Shown: positions 32,158-41,156, counted from the first letter of the stretch. The stretch: 46,317 nt of DNA from Collinsella sp. (GCA_031296755.1 JAUMMZ010000060.1:1-46317), one strand, 5' to 3'. The notes: a model not told the origin generated them from the letters alone. Numbers and translations are program-made.

Positions 32158-33462
32158 ATGCAGACGATCTACCAGAAGATGGAAACCACCGAACTCGATG
32201 CCGCCATCGAGGTGCTCAAAGCCGAGGTCGCCGAGGTCAAGGCCAAGGGCCTGGCGCTCGATATGGCCCGCGGCAAGCCGTCGCCCTCCCAGGTGGACAT
32301 CTCTCGACCCATGCTCGATATCCTCAATGCCGATGCCGATCTGCACGACGGCAACGTCGATTGTTCCAACTACGGCTGCTTTGAGGGCATTCCCTCGGCA
32401 CGCAAGCTGGCAGGGGAGTTCCTGGGCTGCCCCGCTGAGCAGACACTCGTGCTGGGCTCGTCGAGCCTGCTGATCGAGCACGACATCGCCGGCATGTTCT
32501 GGCGCTGTGGCTCGTGCGGCAGCGAGCCCTGGGAGGCTTACGAGGCAGCGCACGACGGCAAGAAGGTCAAGTTCCTGTGCCCGGTTCCCGGCTACGATCG
32601 TCACTTTGGCATCACCGCCGACTTGGGCATCGAGAACGTTCCCGTCGCGATGACCGACAACGGCCCCGATATGGACGAAATCGAGCGCCTCGTTGCCGCC
32701 GACGATTCCATCAAGGGCATCTGGTGCGTGCCCAAGTATTCCAACCCCACGGGCATCACCTTTAGCGAGGACACCGTGCGTCGCCTGGTCGAGATGCCCA
32801 CGGCCGCGCCCGATTTCCGCATCTTCTGGGACAACGCCTACTGCGTGCACGACCTGTACGACGAGACCGACGAGCTCGCCAACATCTTCGATCTTGCCCG
32901 CGCGGCGGGCACCGAGGACCGCGTGGTGGCCTTTGCCTCGACGTCCAAGATCACCTTCCCGGGCGCCGGTATCGGCTTTATCGGTGCGAGCCCCGCGGTC
33001 ATCGCCGAGTTCTCCAAGCGCCTGAAGGCCGGCCTCATCAGTGCTGATAAGCTCAACCAACTGCGCCACGTGCGCTTCCTTCCCACCATCGAGGCGGTCA
33101 AGGAGCACATGAAAAAGCATGCCGAGTTTTTGCGCCCGCGCTTTGAGGCCGTTGAGCGCAAGCTCACCGAGGGCTTGGGCGATACGGGTTGCGCTACTTG
33201 GACGCACCCCCGCGGCGGCTACTTTGTAAGCTTCGATGGTCCCGAGGGCTCGGCCCAAAAGGTCGCCGCGCTCTGCGCCGACCTGGGCGTCAAGCTCACA
33301 CCGGCCGGCGCCACTTGGCCCTATGGCAAGGACCCGCGCGACACCAACATCCGCATCGCGCCGAGCTATCCCACGGTCGAGGACCTGGAGGCCGCGCTCG
33401 ATGTGCTGGTGCTGGCCGTTAAGCTCGTCGCTGCCGAGCTTGCGCGTGCCGAGCGCGCCTAA
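32158..33462 (+). CDS. Aspartate aminotransferase, class Ic (AspT, MocR-like)
   Basis: 434 residues, PLP-dependent fold type I. The N-terminal segment LALDMARGKPSPSQVDISRP and later NYGCFEGIPSARKLAGEFLG are typical of the class Ic aspartate aminotransferases found in Actinobacteria (PF12897-type). The PLP Lys is in STSKITFPGAGI and the carboxylate-binding Arg in RIAPSYP. It exchanges amino groups between aspartate and 2-oxoglutarate. A TATACT box at about 32112 is the likely promoter. Monocistronic. Confidence 0.88.
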   Translation: MQTIYQKMETTELDAAIEVLKAEVAEVKAKGLALDMARGKPSPSQVDISRPMLDILNADADLHDGNVDCSNYGCFEGIPSARKLAGEFLGCPAEQTLVLGSSSLLIEHDIAGMFWRCGSCGSEPWEAYEAAHDGKKVKFLCPVPGYDRHFGITADLGIENVPVAMTDNGPDMDEIERLVAADDSIKGIWCVPKYSNPTGITFSEDTVRRLVEMPTAAPDFRIFWDNAYCVHDLYDETDELANIFDLARAAGTEDRVVAFASTSKITFPGAGIGFIGASPAVIAEFSKRLKAGLISADKLNQLRHVRFLPTIEAVKEHMKKHAEFLRPRFEAVERKLTEGLGDTGCATWTHPRGGYFVSFDGPEGSAQKVAALCADLGVKLTPAGATWPYGKDPRDTNIRIAPSYPTVEDLEAALDVLVLAVKLVAAELARAERA

Positions 33463-33513
33463 CGCGCGGCTTCCCGTACTATCCGCACTTTCGATACGTA
33501 AAGGAGCGTATAC

Positions 33514-33828
33514 ATGGATTTGGGTATTTCCACCAACCCCACGCCAGAGCTCTACACCATTAAGGTAACCGGCGAGATCGATATCTCTAACGCCGATAGC
33601 CTGCGCAATGCCATCGACCTGGCGCTCGAGCAGCCCACCGAGGCCGTTGAGCTCGATTTTGCCCAGGTGAGCTACATCGATTCGACGGGCATTGGCGTGC
33701 TCGTGGGCGCTGCGCACCACGCGGTCGACCACGGCAAGCGCTTTAGCTGCACCAATGTGCAGCCCCCGGTGATGCGTGTGGTCCAGCTGTTGGGTGTCGA
33801 CCAAGAGATTTCGATCACCGCTGCATAA
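33514..33828 (+). CDS. STAS-domain anti-sigma factor antagonist
   Basis: 104 residues, RsbV/SpoIIAA-like. The phosphorylation site Ser is in SYIDSTGIGVLVGA (DSTG motif), in the order strand-helix-strand of a STAS domain. Such proteins bind an anti-sigma kinase when dephosphorylated. No anti-sigma factor or phosphatase gene is next to it, so the partner is elsewhere. AAAGGAG 7 bases before the ATG. Likely followed by the hairpin 33874-33901. Confidence 0.9.
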   Translation: MDLGISTNPTPELYTIKVTGEIDISNADSLRNAIDLALEQPTEAVELDFAQVSYIDSTGIGVLVGAAHHAVDHGKRFSCTNVQPPVMRVVQLLGVDQEISITAA

Positions 33829-33873
33829 TCTTTGCCCCCCAAAAGGGCGTGCCGTTTGGCATATGTTTGTGAT

Positions 33874-33901
33874 GCGCTCGGACGTTTTGGCGTCCGGGCG
33901 C
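33874..33901 (+). other. Hairpin between the STAS and tat genes
   Basis: GCGCTCGGACG/CGTCCGGGCGC, 11 bp with one wobble, loop TTTTGG. A TATACT (33902-33907) follows at once and may be the tat promoter's -10; no U tract. Confidence 0.5.
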
Positions 33902-33982
33902 TATACTTGACCGAATGAATAGACGAGTTCCGGCCGAATGGCGCGGTGCGGGCTCGACTCACATCGAGCCTTGGAGGTATGT

Positions 33983-34582
33983 GTGTTTGGTATTGGAGAG
34001 GGTGAGCTCGCGATCATCGTGGTCTTCGGCTTTTTGCTGTTTGGCCCGGATAAGCTCCCACAGATGGGCCGCACGATCGGCCGTGCCATCCGTCAGTTCC
34101 GCGAGACGCAGGAAAAGATGACGGCCGTTGTTCAGTCCGAGATAATCGATCCGGTGAGCGAGGCCGCGTCGGCCCCGGTCAAGCCCAAGAAGGCTGCCGT
34201 CGATGACGATTCCGATGCAGACGAGGATGCCGTTGAGACGGCTGCGCCCGCAAAGAAGGAGACCTTTGCCGAGCGTCGCGCCCGTCTTGCTGCCGAGAAG
34301 GCCGCGAGCGAGGCTGCCGCCGAGGGCGAGGGTGCTGCTGAGGAGTCCGAGGCCGAGGGCGCCGAGCCTGCCGCTGCCGCCGAGCCTGTCGTCGAGCCCG
34401 AGCCTGCTGCAGAGCCGGAGTCCGAGCCCGAGCCGGCAGAGCCCACGACGGCTGACCTCTACGCCCGTCGTCCCCGCAAGCGCAAGGCCGTCGTCGACCA
34501 GCTCGCTCGCGAGCTCGAGGCCGAGGACGAGGCCGTTGCCGAGGCTGCCACCGCCGATGCCCCGAAGGGAGGCGATGAGTAA
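33983..34582 (+). CDS. tatA: Sec-independent translocase protein TatA/TatB
   Basis: 199 residues from a GTG at 33983, with GGAGG 5 bases before; the protein then begins FGIGEGELAIIVVFGFLLFGPDKLPQMGR. That short TM and the amphipathic helix (RTIGRAIRQFRETQEKM) define TatA or TatB. The rest (about 55-199) is a long acidic, Ala/Glu-rich tail, unusual for TatA and closer to TatB in length. It overlaps tatC by one base (TAATG). TatA/B with TatC exports folded proteins. Confidence 0.85.
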   Translation: MFGIGEGELAIIVVFGFLLFGPDKLPQMGRTIGRAIRQFRETQEKMTAVVQSEIIDPVSEAASAPVKPKKAAVDDDSDADEDAVETAAPAKKETFAERRARLAAEKAASEAAAEGEGAAEESEAEGAEPAAAAEPVVEPEPAAEPESEPEPAEPTTADLYARRPRKRKAVVDQLARELEAEDEAVAEAATADAPKGGDE

Positions 34583-35373
34583 TGCCTATCGGACCTGCGC
34601 GCATGCCGCTCTTCGATCACCTGGGCGAGCTCCGTCGCCGCCTGACCATCGTGGTCGTGTCGGTGTTTGCCGCCGCCATCGTGCTGTATTTCGCCACGCC
34701 CGTGGTGCTCGACATCCTGGAAGACCCCATCCGCTCCTTTGTGCCGGACGGTAAGTTCTACATCACTACCACGCTCGGCGGCTTTGGCCTGCGCTTCTCG
34801 CTGGCCATCAAGATGGCCGTGGTCATGTGCACGCCCATGATCATCTGGCAGATTCTGGCATTTTTCCTGCCGGCACTGCGTCCCAACGAGCGCAAATGGG
34901 TCGTGCCCACGGTGCTCGCCTCGACGGTGCTGTTCTTCCTGGGCGCAATCTTCTGCTATTTCATCATCATTCCTGCGGGCTTTGAGTGGCTCATCGGCGA
35001 GACCTCGGCCGTCGCTACGGCGCTGCCCGATCTGGAGAACTACGTCAACATGGAGCTGCTCTTTATGATCGGCTTTGGCGTGGCGTTTGAGCTGCCGCTC
35101 ATCATCTTCTACCTGTCCGTCTTCCACATCGTGTCCTACGCGGCCTTCCGCGGCGCCTGGCGCTACGTGTACGTGGGCCTGCTTGTGGGCTCGGCTGTGA
35201 TTACGCCCGACGGCTCGCCCGTTACGCTGGGCCTCATGTATGGTGCCCTGCTCTCGCTCTACGAGATTTCGCTCGCCATTGCCCGCGTGGTCATTACCGC
35301 GCGCGAGGGCAAGGAGGGCTTGTTTGTGAGCCGTCTGGACCTGTTCTCGGACGATGAGGACGACGAGGAGTAA
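34582..35373 (+). CDS. tatC: Sec-independent translocase protein TatC
   Basis: 263 residues, six TM segments. N-terminal LFDHLGELRRRL and the FAT/PVV segment are conserved in the family. TatC recognises twin-arginine signal peptides. The acidic tail SDDEDDEE is short. Shares its start with the tatA stop and is 6 bases before hypA, so the tat and hyp genes are probably one operon. Confidence 0.95.
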   Translation: MPIGPARMPLFDHLGELRRRLTIVVVSVFAAAIVLYFATPVVLDILEDPIRSFVPDGKFYITTTLGGFGLRFSLAIKMAVVMCTPMIIWQILAFFLPALRPNERKWVVPTVLASTVLFFLGAIFCYFIIIPAGFEWLIGETSAVATALPDLENYVNMELLFMIGFGVAFELPLIIFYLSVFHIVSYAAFRGAWRYVYVGLLVGSAVITPDGSPVTLGLMYGALLSLYEISLAIARVVITAREGKEGLFVSRLDLFSDDEDDEE

Positions 35374-35379
35374 ATCGGT

Positions 35380-35736
35380 ATGCACGAGGTTGGCATTGTC
35401 AACGGCATACTCGATACAGTGATTCGCGCGGCGCGTGGGGCGGGGGCCTCGCGCGCCGTTTTGGTAACGCTGCGTATCGGGGATATGACCGAAGTTGTGC
35501 GCGAGGCGCTCGACTTTGCGTGGGAGACATTTCGCGACGAGGACCCGCTCACGCGAGGCTGCGAGCTTGCCGTGGAGGAGGTCCATCCACAAAGCGAGTG
35601 TCTGGACTGCGGCGAGGTTTTCGACCACGATCGCTTCCACTGTCGCTGTCCCCAGTGTGGTGGTGCCAACGTGCGCCTACTGCGCGGCCGCGAGCTCGAT
35701 ATCGCGAGTATCGAAATTGAAACCCCCGACGATTAG
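35380..35736 (+). CDS. hypA: Hydrogenase nickel chaperone HypA
   Basis: 118 residues. The nickel site includes His2 (MHEVGIVNGI). The zinc site is two CxxC pairs, CLDC and CPQC. HypA, with HypB, delivers nickel to [NiFe] hydrogenase or to urease. It lies 6 bases after tatC and 55 bases before hypB. The catalytic hydrogenase genes are not in the window. Confidence 0.94.
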   Translation: MHEVGIVNGILDTVIRAARGAGASRAVLVTLRIGDMTEVVREALDFAWETFRDEDPLTRGCELAVEEVHPQSECLDCGEVFDHDRFHCRCPQCGGANVRLLRGRELDIASIEIETPDD

Positions 35737-35791
35737 CCCGCTAGCCATCTGGTGATGGGGTATAAAGGGGCCAAAGTAAGGAGTGCCGAGT

Positions 35792-36475
35792 ATGGCCGAG
35801 AAAACGATTGATATCGCGTCGCCGATTCTGTCGCGCAACGAGCGCCTGGCAGATCAGTTGCGTCAGCGATTTAAAGAGACAAACACCTATGTGATCAACG
35901 TCTTGTCGAGCCCCGGTTCGGGCAAGACCACCACGATCCTGGGCACCAACGAGCGCCTGCGCGACAAGGCCGGCCTGCGCTGTGCCGTCATCGAGGGCGA
36001 TATCGCCTCGGATGTCGACGCCATCACCATGAAGGAAGCCGGCATGCCCGCCATCCAGATCAACACGGGCGGCCTGTGCCACCTCGAGGGTAACATGATT
36101 ATGGAGGCCGTTGACGCGTTCGACCAGGCGGTGGGCCTTCAAAACATCGACGTCATCTTTATCGAAAACGTGGGCAACCTGGTGTGCCCGGTCGACTTTG
36201 ACCTGGGCGAGAACCTGTCCATCATGATCCTCTCGGTGCCCGAGGGTGACGACAAGCCCATTAAGTACCCGGGCATCTTCCAGCACGCCGGCGCACAGTT
36301 GCTCAACAAGGTCGACGTGGCCCCGGCTTTCGATTTTGACATGGATAGGTATACTAAGACACTCGATGACCTCAATCCGCAGGCGCCGCGGTTTGCCGTG
36401 AGCGCGCGCAAGGGCGAGGGCATGGATGCCTGGTGCGATTGGCTCATCGGGCAGATTGAGCAAGCAAGGGCGTAA
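35792..36475 (+). CDS. hypB: Hydrogenase nickel incorporation GTPase HypB
   Basis: 227 residues. SIMIBI GTPase: P-loop LSSPGSGKTTTIL, switch region EGDIASDVDA, metal site GGLCHLEG, and GNLVCPVDFDLGE. It lacks the His-rich N-terminal nickel store of some HypB. AAGGAG is 8 bases before the ATG at 35792; a GTG at 35783 lies in the same frame. Operon with hypA. Confidence 0.94.
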   Translation: MAEKTIDIASPILSRNERLADQLRQRFKETNTYVINVLSSPGSGKTTTILGTNERLRDKAGLRCAVIEGDIASDVDAITMKEAGMPAIQINTGGLCHLEGNMIMEAVDAFDQAVGLQNIDVIFIENVGNLVCPVDFDLGENLSIMILSVPEGDDKPIKYPGIFQHAGAQLLNKVDVAPAFDFDMDRYTKTLDDLNPQAPRFAVSARKGEGMDAWCDWLIGQIEQARA

Positions 36476-36529
36476 ATCGGCCGCCATACAGGTGGGCGTA
36501 GCCGCAGAGACACGAGATAGGAGCCTCTT

Positions 36530-39106
36530 TTGAAGCTCATCATCGCCGAGAAAAACGACGCCGCACGTCAGATCGCCGAGCGTCTGTCCACGGGCAAACC
36601 CAAAAAGGACAAGGTGTACAACACCGCCATCTACCGTTTTGAGTGGAAGGGCGAGGAGTGCGTGACCATCGGCCTTGCCGGTCACATCCTGGCGCCCGAT
36701 TTTTGCGACAGCGTGCTGTTCGATAAAAAGCTGGGTTGGTATTCGGTGACCGAGGACGGCGAGATACTGCCGGCCGACATGCCCGACGGTCTGGCCCGTC
36801 CGCCTTACGACACCAAGCGCAAGCCGTTTCTTGCCGACGGTATCTCCATTAAGGGCTGGAAGCTCGAGAGCCTGCCCTACCTCACGTGGGCACCGGTCAT
36901 TAAGCTGCCGGCCGAGAAGGAGCTCATTCGTTCGCTCAAGAACCTTGCCAAGAAGTCCGACAGCGTCATCATCGCCACGGACTTCGATCGCGAAGGCGAG
37001 CTGATCGGTTCGGACGCCCTCAACAAGGTGCGCGAGGTTGCGCCCGACCTGCCGGTCGCCCGCGCCCAGTATTCTTCGTTTACCAAGGCCGAGATCACGC
37101 AGGCCTTCGATAATCTCGTCTCGCTCGACCAGAACCTGGCCGACGCCGGCGAGAGCCGTCAGCACATCGACCTCATCTGGGGCGCGGTGCTCACGCGCTA
37201 CCTAACACTCGCCAAGTTCGGCGGCTTTGGCAACGTGCGTTCCGCCGGCCGCGTGCAGACGCCGACGCTTGCCCTGGTGGTCGAGCGCGAACGCGAGCGC
37301 ATGGCGTTTGTGCCCGAGGACTATTGGCAGATTCGCGGCATGGGTGCCGCGCAAGGCGCTGCCGAGGACGATCGCTTTAAGATCGCGCACAAGACGGCGC
37401 GCTTTACCGACAAGGATGCTGCTGAGACGGCGTACGGTCACGTTGACGGTGCCAAGACGGCAACCGTCGCCGCGGTGACCAAGCGCTCGCGCAAGCAGCA
37501 GCCGCCCACGCCGTTTGCGACCACCTCGCTGCAGGCTGCCGCCGCAGCCGAGGGTATCTCGCCTGCGCGTACCATGCGTATCGCCGAGTCCCTCTACATG
37601 GCCGGTCTCATCAGCTACCCGCGTGTCGACAATACCGTATACCCCGCGACGCTTGATCTGGGCGCTGTGGTGAGTGACCTTGCAAAGATCAACCCGGCGC
37701 TGGCGCCCGTATGCAAAAAGGTCCTCGCCGGCCCCATGAAGCCCACGCGCGGCAAGGTCGAGACCACCGACCACCCGCCTATCTATCCCACGGGCGAGGG
37801 CGATCCGTCCACGCTCGACGGCGGTCAGCGCAAGCTCTACGACCTCATCGCCCGTCGCTTCCTGGCGACGCTTATGGGTCCTGCGACCATTGAGAACACC
37901 AAGCTCGAGCTCGACGTCAACGGCGAGCCGTTCGTGGCCTCGGGTGACGTGCTCGTGACCCCTGGCTTCCGCGAGGCCTATCCGTACGGCCTTAAGCGCG
38001 ATGAGCAGATGCCGCCGCTGGAGCAGGGCGATACGGTCGACGTGTTCGACATTAAGCTCGAGGCCAAGCAGACCGAGCCGCCCGCGCGCTACAGCCAGGG
38101 CAAGCTCGTGCAGGAGATGGAAAAGCGCGGCCTGGGCACCAAGTCCACGCGCGCGAGCATCATCGAGCGCCTGTACGCCGTGCGCTACCTCAAAAACGAT
38201 CCCGTGGAGCCGAGCCAGCTAGGCATCGCCATCATCGACGCGCTGTCGCAGTTTGCCCCGCGCATCACGAGCCCCGATATGACCAGCGAGCTCGACGGCG
38301 ACATGACTCGCGTGGAGCGCGGCGAGGACACCGAAGAGCATGTCGTGACCCATTCGCGCGCGCTGCTGGCCGGCGTGCTCGACGAGCTGCTCAAGCATAC
38401 GCAGGAGCTGGGCGACGCCATCAGCGACGCCGTCACGGCCGATGCGCGCGTGGGCGCTTGCCCCAAGTGCGGCAAGGACCTGGTTATGAAGACGAGTGCC
38501 AAGACCCGCGGCAGCTTCATTGGCTGCATGGGCTGGCCCGACTGCGACGTGACCTATCCGGTGCCGAGCGGCGTCAAGGTAAGCCCGCTCGAGGGCGAGG
38601 CAGCCGTGTGCCCCGAGTGCGGCGCGCCGCGCATTAAGTGCCAGCCGTTCCGCCAGAAGGCCTTCGAGATTTGCGTGAACCCCACGTGCCCCACCAACTA
38701 CGAGCCTGACCTTAAGGTGGGCGAGTGCAAGGTGTGCGCCGAGGCCGGACGCCATGGCGACCTGATCGCGCACAAGAGCGAGAAGAGCGGCAAGCGCTTT
38801 ATCCGCTGCACCAACTACGATGACTGTGGCGTGAGCTATCCTCTGCCGGCGCGCGGTAAGCTCGAGGCGACGGGTGAGACCTGCCCCGAGTGCGGCGCTC
38901 CCATCGTGGTGGTCAACACGGCGCGCGGTCCGTGGCGTATCTGCGTCAACATGGACTGTCCGACCAAGGAGAAAAAGCCGGCCCGCGGCCGCAAGACCAC
39001 GACCAAGGCGAGCACGGCCAAGAAGACGACGGCTAAGAAAGCCACTGTCGCCAAGAAGACGACCGCGAAGAAGTCGACTGCCAAGAAAGCAGCCGCCGAC
39101 AAGTAA
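36530..39106 (+). CDS. topA: DNA topoisomerase, type IA, with zinc fingers and Lys/Ala tail
   Basis: 858 residues from a TTG at 36530 with AGGAG 6 bases before. Relaxes negative supercoils by single-strand cleavage. The TOPRIM domain has IIAEKNDAAR (Glu) and ATDFDREGELIG (DxD). The catalytic Tyr363 is in GLISYPRVDNTV. Four C4 zinc motifs follow (CPKCG, CPECG, CKVC and CPECG with their partners) and then a Lys/Ala-rich tail KKTTAKKATVAKKTTAKK, as in actinobacterial TopA. The spacing YPRVD is like TopB and archaeal enzymes, so the exact subtype is uncertain. It ends at 39129-39168. Confidence 0.9.
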   Translation: MKLIIAEKNDAARQIAERLSTGKPKKDKVYNTAIYRFEWKGEECVTIGLAGHILAPDFCDSVLFDKKLGWYSVTEDGEILPADMPDGLARPPYDTKRKPFLADGISIKGWKLESLPYLTWAPVIKLPAEKELIRSLKNLAKKSDSVIIATDFDREGELIGSDALNKVREVAPDLPVARAQYSSFTKAEITQAFDNLVSLDQNLADAGESRQHIDLIWGAVLTRYLTLAKFGGFGNVRSAGRVQTPTLALVVERERERMAFVPEDYWQIRGMGAAQGAAEDDRFKIAHKTARFTDKDAAETAYGHVDGAKTATVAAVTKRSRKQQPPTPFATTSLQAAAAAEGISPARTMRIAESLYMAGLISYPRVDNTVYPATLDLGAVVSDLAKINPALAPVCKKVLAGPMKPTRGKVETTDHPPIYPTGEGDPSTLDGGQRKLYDLIARRFLATLMGPATIENTKLELDVNGEPFVASGDVLVTPGFREAYPYGLKRDEQMPPLEQGDTVDVFDIKLEAKQTEPPARYSQGKLVQEMEKRGLGTKSTRASIIERLYAVRYLKNDPVEPSQLGIAIIDALSQFAPRITSPDMTSELDGDMTRVERGEDTEEHVVTHSRALLAGVLDELLKHTQELGDAISDAVTADARVGACPKCGKDLVMKTSAKTRGSFIGCMGWPDCDVTYPVPSGVKVSPLEGEAAVCPECGAPRIKCQPFRQKAFEICVNPTCPTNYEPDLKVGECKVCAEAGRHGDLIAHKSEKSGKRFIRCTNYDDCGVSYPLPARGKLEATGETCPECGAPIVVVNTARGPWRICVNMDCPTKEKKPARGRKTTTKASTAKKTTAKKATVAKKTTAKKSTAKKAAADK

Positions 39107-39128
39107 CGGCGCAGTCGAAACATTACCC

Positions 39129-39168
39129 AAAAAACGAGCGAGGACCCCGCGATCCTCGCTCGTTTTTT
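39129..39168. terminator. Terminator after topA
   Basis: A perfect 16-bp stem (39129-39144, 39153-39168) with T runs on both strands. Confidence 0.9.
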
Positions 39169-39171
39169 TGA

Positions 39172-39229
39172 CCGGCAGTTAGGGACGTTCCTTTTCTGCC
39201 GGCAGTTTAGGAACGTCCCTAACTGCCGG
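39172..39229. repeat. Perfect 20-bp inverted repeat of the GGGACGTTCC type
   Basis: CCGGCAGTTAGGGACGTTCC (39172-39191) and its exact complement at 39210-39229. CTGCCGGCAG lies between. It shares AGGAACGTCCC with the repeats at 8.8 and 11.4 kb. It immediately follows the topA terminator. Confidence 0.8.
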
Positions 39230-39247
39230 CTCGGGAACGACAAAGCA

Positions 39248-40231
39248 CTAGTTCACCTCGACAGGCTTGGCGTCGGGATAGCGCTCCTCAAAATCTAGGC
39301 GGTACTTATTGTCATTGGTGCCCGCCACGTTGTCGCGCGACAGCGGCGCCACGATCTCATTCTTGTGGTCCGCAGGCTTGGCGTATTTCAGGCTGATCTC
39401 CCAGGCATCACAGATTGCGTCAATGCGGTGATCCAGGTCGTCGTACAGGGCGATGATGTCCTTCCAGGAGCTGTAGTTCTTGGAGCTCGTCGGGACGTCT
39501 AGGTCCTCGACGATGTCGTAATACTGCTCGATGGTGTCCTCCGTGCGCTCGGCGACGTCGGCGAGATTTTGACGGGTGGTTCGATCCTCTTCCAGATAGC
39601 TGCCGTTGAAGTTCTGCGCGCAGCCACGGACGTAGTTGTCGAGGTCTTCGAGCAAGTCGTAGTATTCGCTCAGTCGGCGGTAGAGGTTCTGCTCGGAGAG
39701 CGTTGCTTCGCCGCCATCCTCGTCGTCATCGTCATCATCGTCGTACAGGCTGTTGGGATCGCCGAGAGGCTTTAGGTCATCGTCGTCGATGTCATGGTGC
39801 AGCTTAGCTACCTCGGCAGTCGTCTGCGTGGCGGCGTTGTCGAAAGGCTTGATCACAAAGAAAACGACCAGGGCGATGATGATCGCCACCAGCACAACGA
39901 TAACGGCGATAAGCGGCCCGGTGCCGCTCTTTTTGGGAGCGGGGGTCTGTGGCGAAGCGGGCGCGTATGCGGGAGCCGGCTGCTGTTGGGGCGAGCCGCT
40001 CGCGACGGGTATGCGCTGCGTGGTCTCGACGGCCGCGGGGCCTGCGGCGGGGTCGGGGCGATGGGCGAGGGGGTCGTCCGCCTTGGCTTGCGGCGTATCG
40101 AGGGAACCGGTCTGCTCAAAAGCGGGCTGGCTATCGCTCGCGGTTGTTTGCTCAACGGGTGCACCGCACGAGGTGCAGAACTTGGCATCATCTGCAAGAA
40201 GCTTGCCGCACGAGGCGCAATACCGAGACAT
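39248..40231 (-). CDS. Zinc-ribbon membrane protein
   Basis: 327 residues. An N-terminal zinc ribbon (Cys5, Cys8, Cys19, Cys22 in MSRYCASCGKLL, CTSCG), a Pro/Ala-rich linker, one TM (about 106-127: PLIAVIVVLVAIIIALVVFF), then an acidic stretch with an Asp run and a helical external part (about 175-300). The N-terminal zinc ribbon before a TM is frequent in Firmicutes and Actinobacteria; the role is unknown. AAAGGAG is 5 bases before the ATG at 40231, so I did not use the one at 40249. Confidence 0.8.
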   Translation of the reverse strand: MSRYCASCGKLLADDAKFCTSCGAPVEQTTASDSQPAFEQTGSLDTPQAKADDPLAHRPDPAAGPAAVETTQRIPVASGSPQQQPAPAYAPASPQTPAPKKSGTGPLIAVIVVLVAIIIALVVFFVIKPFDNAATQTTAEVAKLHHDIDDDDLKPLGDPNSLYDDDDDDDEDGGEATLSEQNLYRRLSEYYDLLEDLDNYVRGCAQNFNGSYLEEDRTTRQNLADVAERTEDTIEQYYDIVEDLDVPTSSKNYSSWKDIIALYDDLDHRIDAICDAWEISLKYAKPADHKNEIVAPLSRDNVAGTNDNKYRLDFEERYPDAKPVEVN

Positions 40232-40299
40232 TGCCACTCCTTTCGCCACATTTCAATGCAATACGACGATTATACCCAGCGTCCAAAATTCCCCATCAT

Positions 40300-40368
40300 A
40301 AGTTGCGGTGAAATAGGGACTGTTTGGCGGTCTCGGAGCTTCAATCAGTCCCTATTTCACCGCAACTT
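40300..40368. repeat. Perfect 22-bp inverted repeat (AAGTTGCGGTGAAATAGGGACT)
   Basis: The arms (40300-40321, 40347-40368) are exact complements. It lies between the divergent zinc-ribbon gene and tmk. The 25-base loop has no match elsewhere that I noticed. Confidence 0.75.
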
Positions 40369-40426
40369 TGGAAAGGCACCTTTAGCCATTGGGGACGCAC
40401 CGAGCACTGGGGTATGATGGCTTGGT

Positions 40427-40435
40427 TGCTATAAT
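40427..40435 (+). promoter_or_regulatory. Extended -10 promoter of tmk
   Basis: TGCTATAAT (40427-40435) matches an extended -10 (TGnTATAAT). No -35 is required or seen. Predicted start about 40442. Confidence 0.55.
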
Positions 40436-40471
40436 TCGCATTTACGCGCCTTGTAGGAAGGGGCTGCGCCC

Positions 40472-41155
40472 ATGGCTTTTGAGCCCGCTCAACATAGCTT
40501 TATCACGCTCGAGGGCGTCGATGGCGCCGGCAAGTCCACGCAGGCGCGCCTGCTTGTCCGCGCTCTTGAACTCGCTGGCTACCAGGTTGTGAGCCTGCGC
40601 GAGCCGGGCGGTACCGCCATCAGCGAAAAGATCCGCGCCTTGCTGCTCGACCCCGCCAATACGGCGATGGGCGACACCTGCGAGCTGCTGCTCTACGAGG
40701 CTGCGCGTGCCCAGCTGGTGCACGAGGTCATCGCCCCCGCGCTCGCAGCCGGCAAGGTGGTCCTGTGCGATCGCTTCTACGATTCCACGACCTGCTACCA
40801 GGCGTTTGCCGACGGCCTCGATCGCCAGATGGTGCGCGATGCCAACAACCTGGCCGTCGCGGGAACGCACCCGGCGCTCACGCTCGTCTATCACATCACG
40901 CCCGAGCAGGCGGCGCTGCGCATGGCCGCCCGTGGTGCGGCAGACCGCATGGAGGCCAAGGGTATGGCCTTCCAAGAGCGTGTTTACCAGGGATTTTGCG
41001 CCATTGCCGCTGAGGAACCAAACCGCGTAAAGCTCATCGACGCGACCGCGTCCATCGAGGACGTCTTCGCGCAGACGGTTGAGCAGGTTTGCGCCTACGG
41101 CCTCCACATTTCCCAGGATGCCGTCGCTGCCGCGCTAGCCCAGGAGGCCGAGTAA
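40472..41155 (+). CDS. tmk: Thymidylate kinase
   Basis: 227 residues, slightly long. Phosphorylates dTMP to dTDP. P-loop EGVDGAGKST (14-23), CDRFYDST (DRx motif), and the LID region near RGAADRME. Start ATG with AAGGGG before it. It is 1 base before holB, as often found next to holB and ricT in other Gram-positives. Confidence 0.95.
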   Translation: MAFEPAQHSFITLEGVDGAGKSTQARLLVRALELAGYQVVSLREPGGTAISEKIRALLLDPANTAMGDTCELLLYEAARAQLVHEVIAPALAAGKVVLCDRFYDSTTCYQAFADGLDRQMVRDANNLAVAGTHPALTLVYHITPEQAALRMAARGAADRMEAKGMAFQERVYQGFCAIAAEEPNRVKLIDATASIEDVFAQTVEQVCAYGLHISQDAVAAALAQEAE

Positions 41156-41156
41156 T

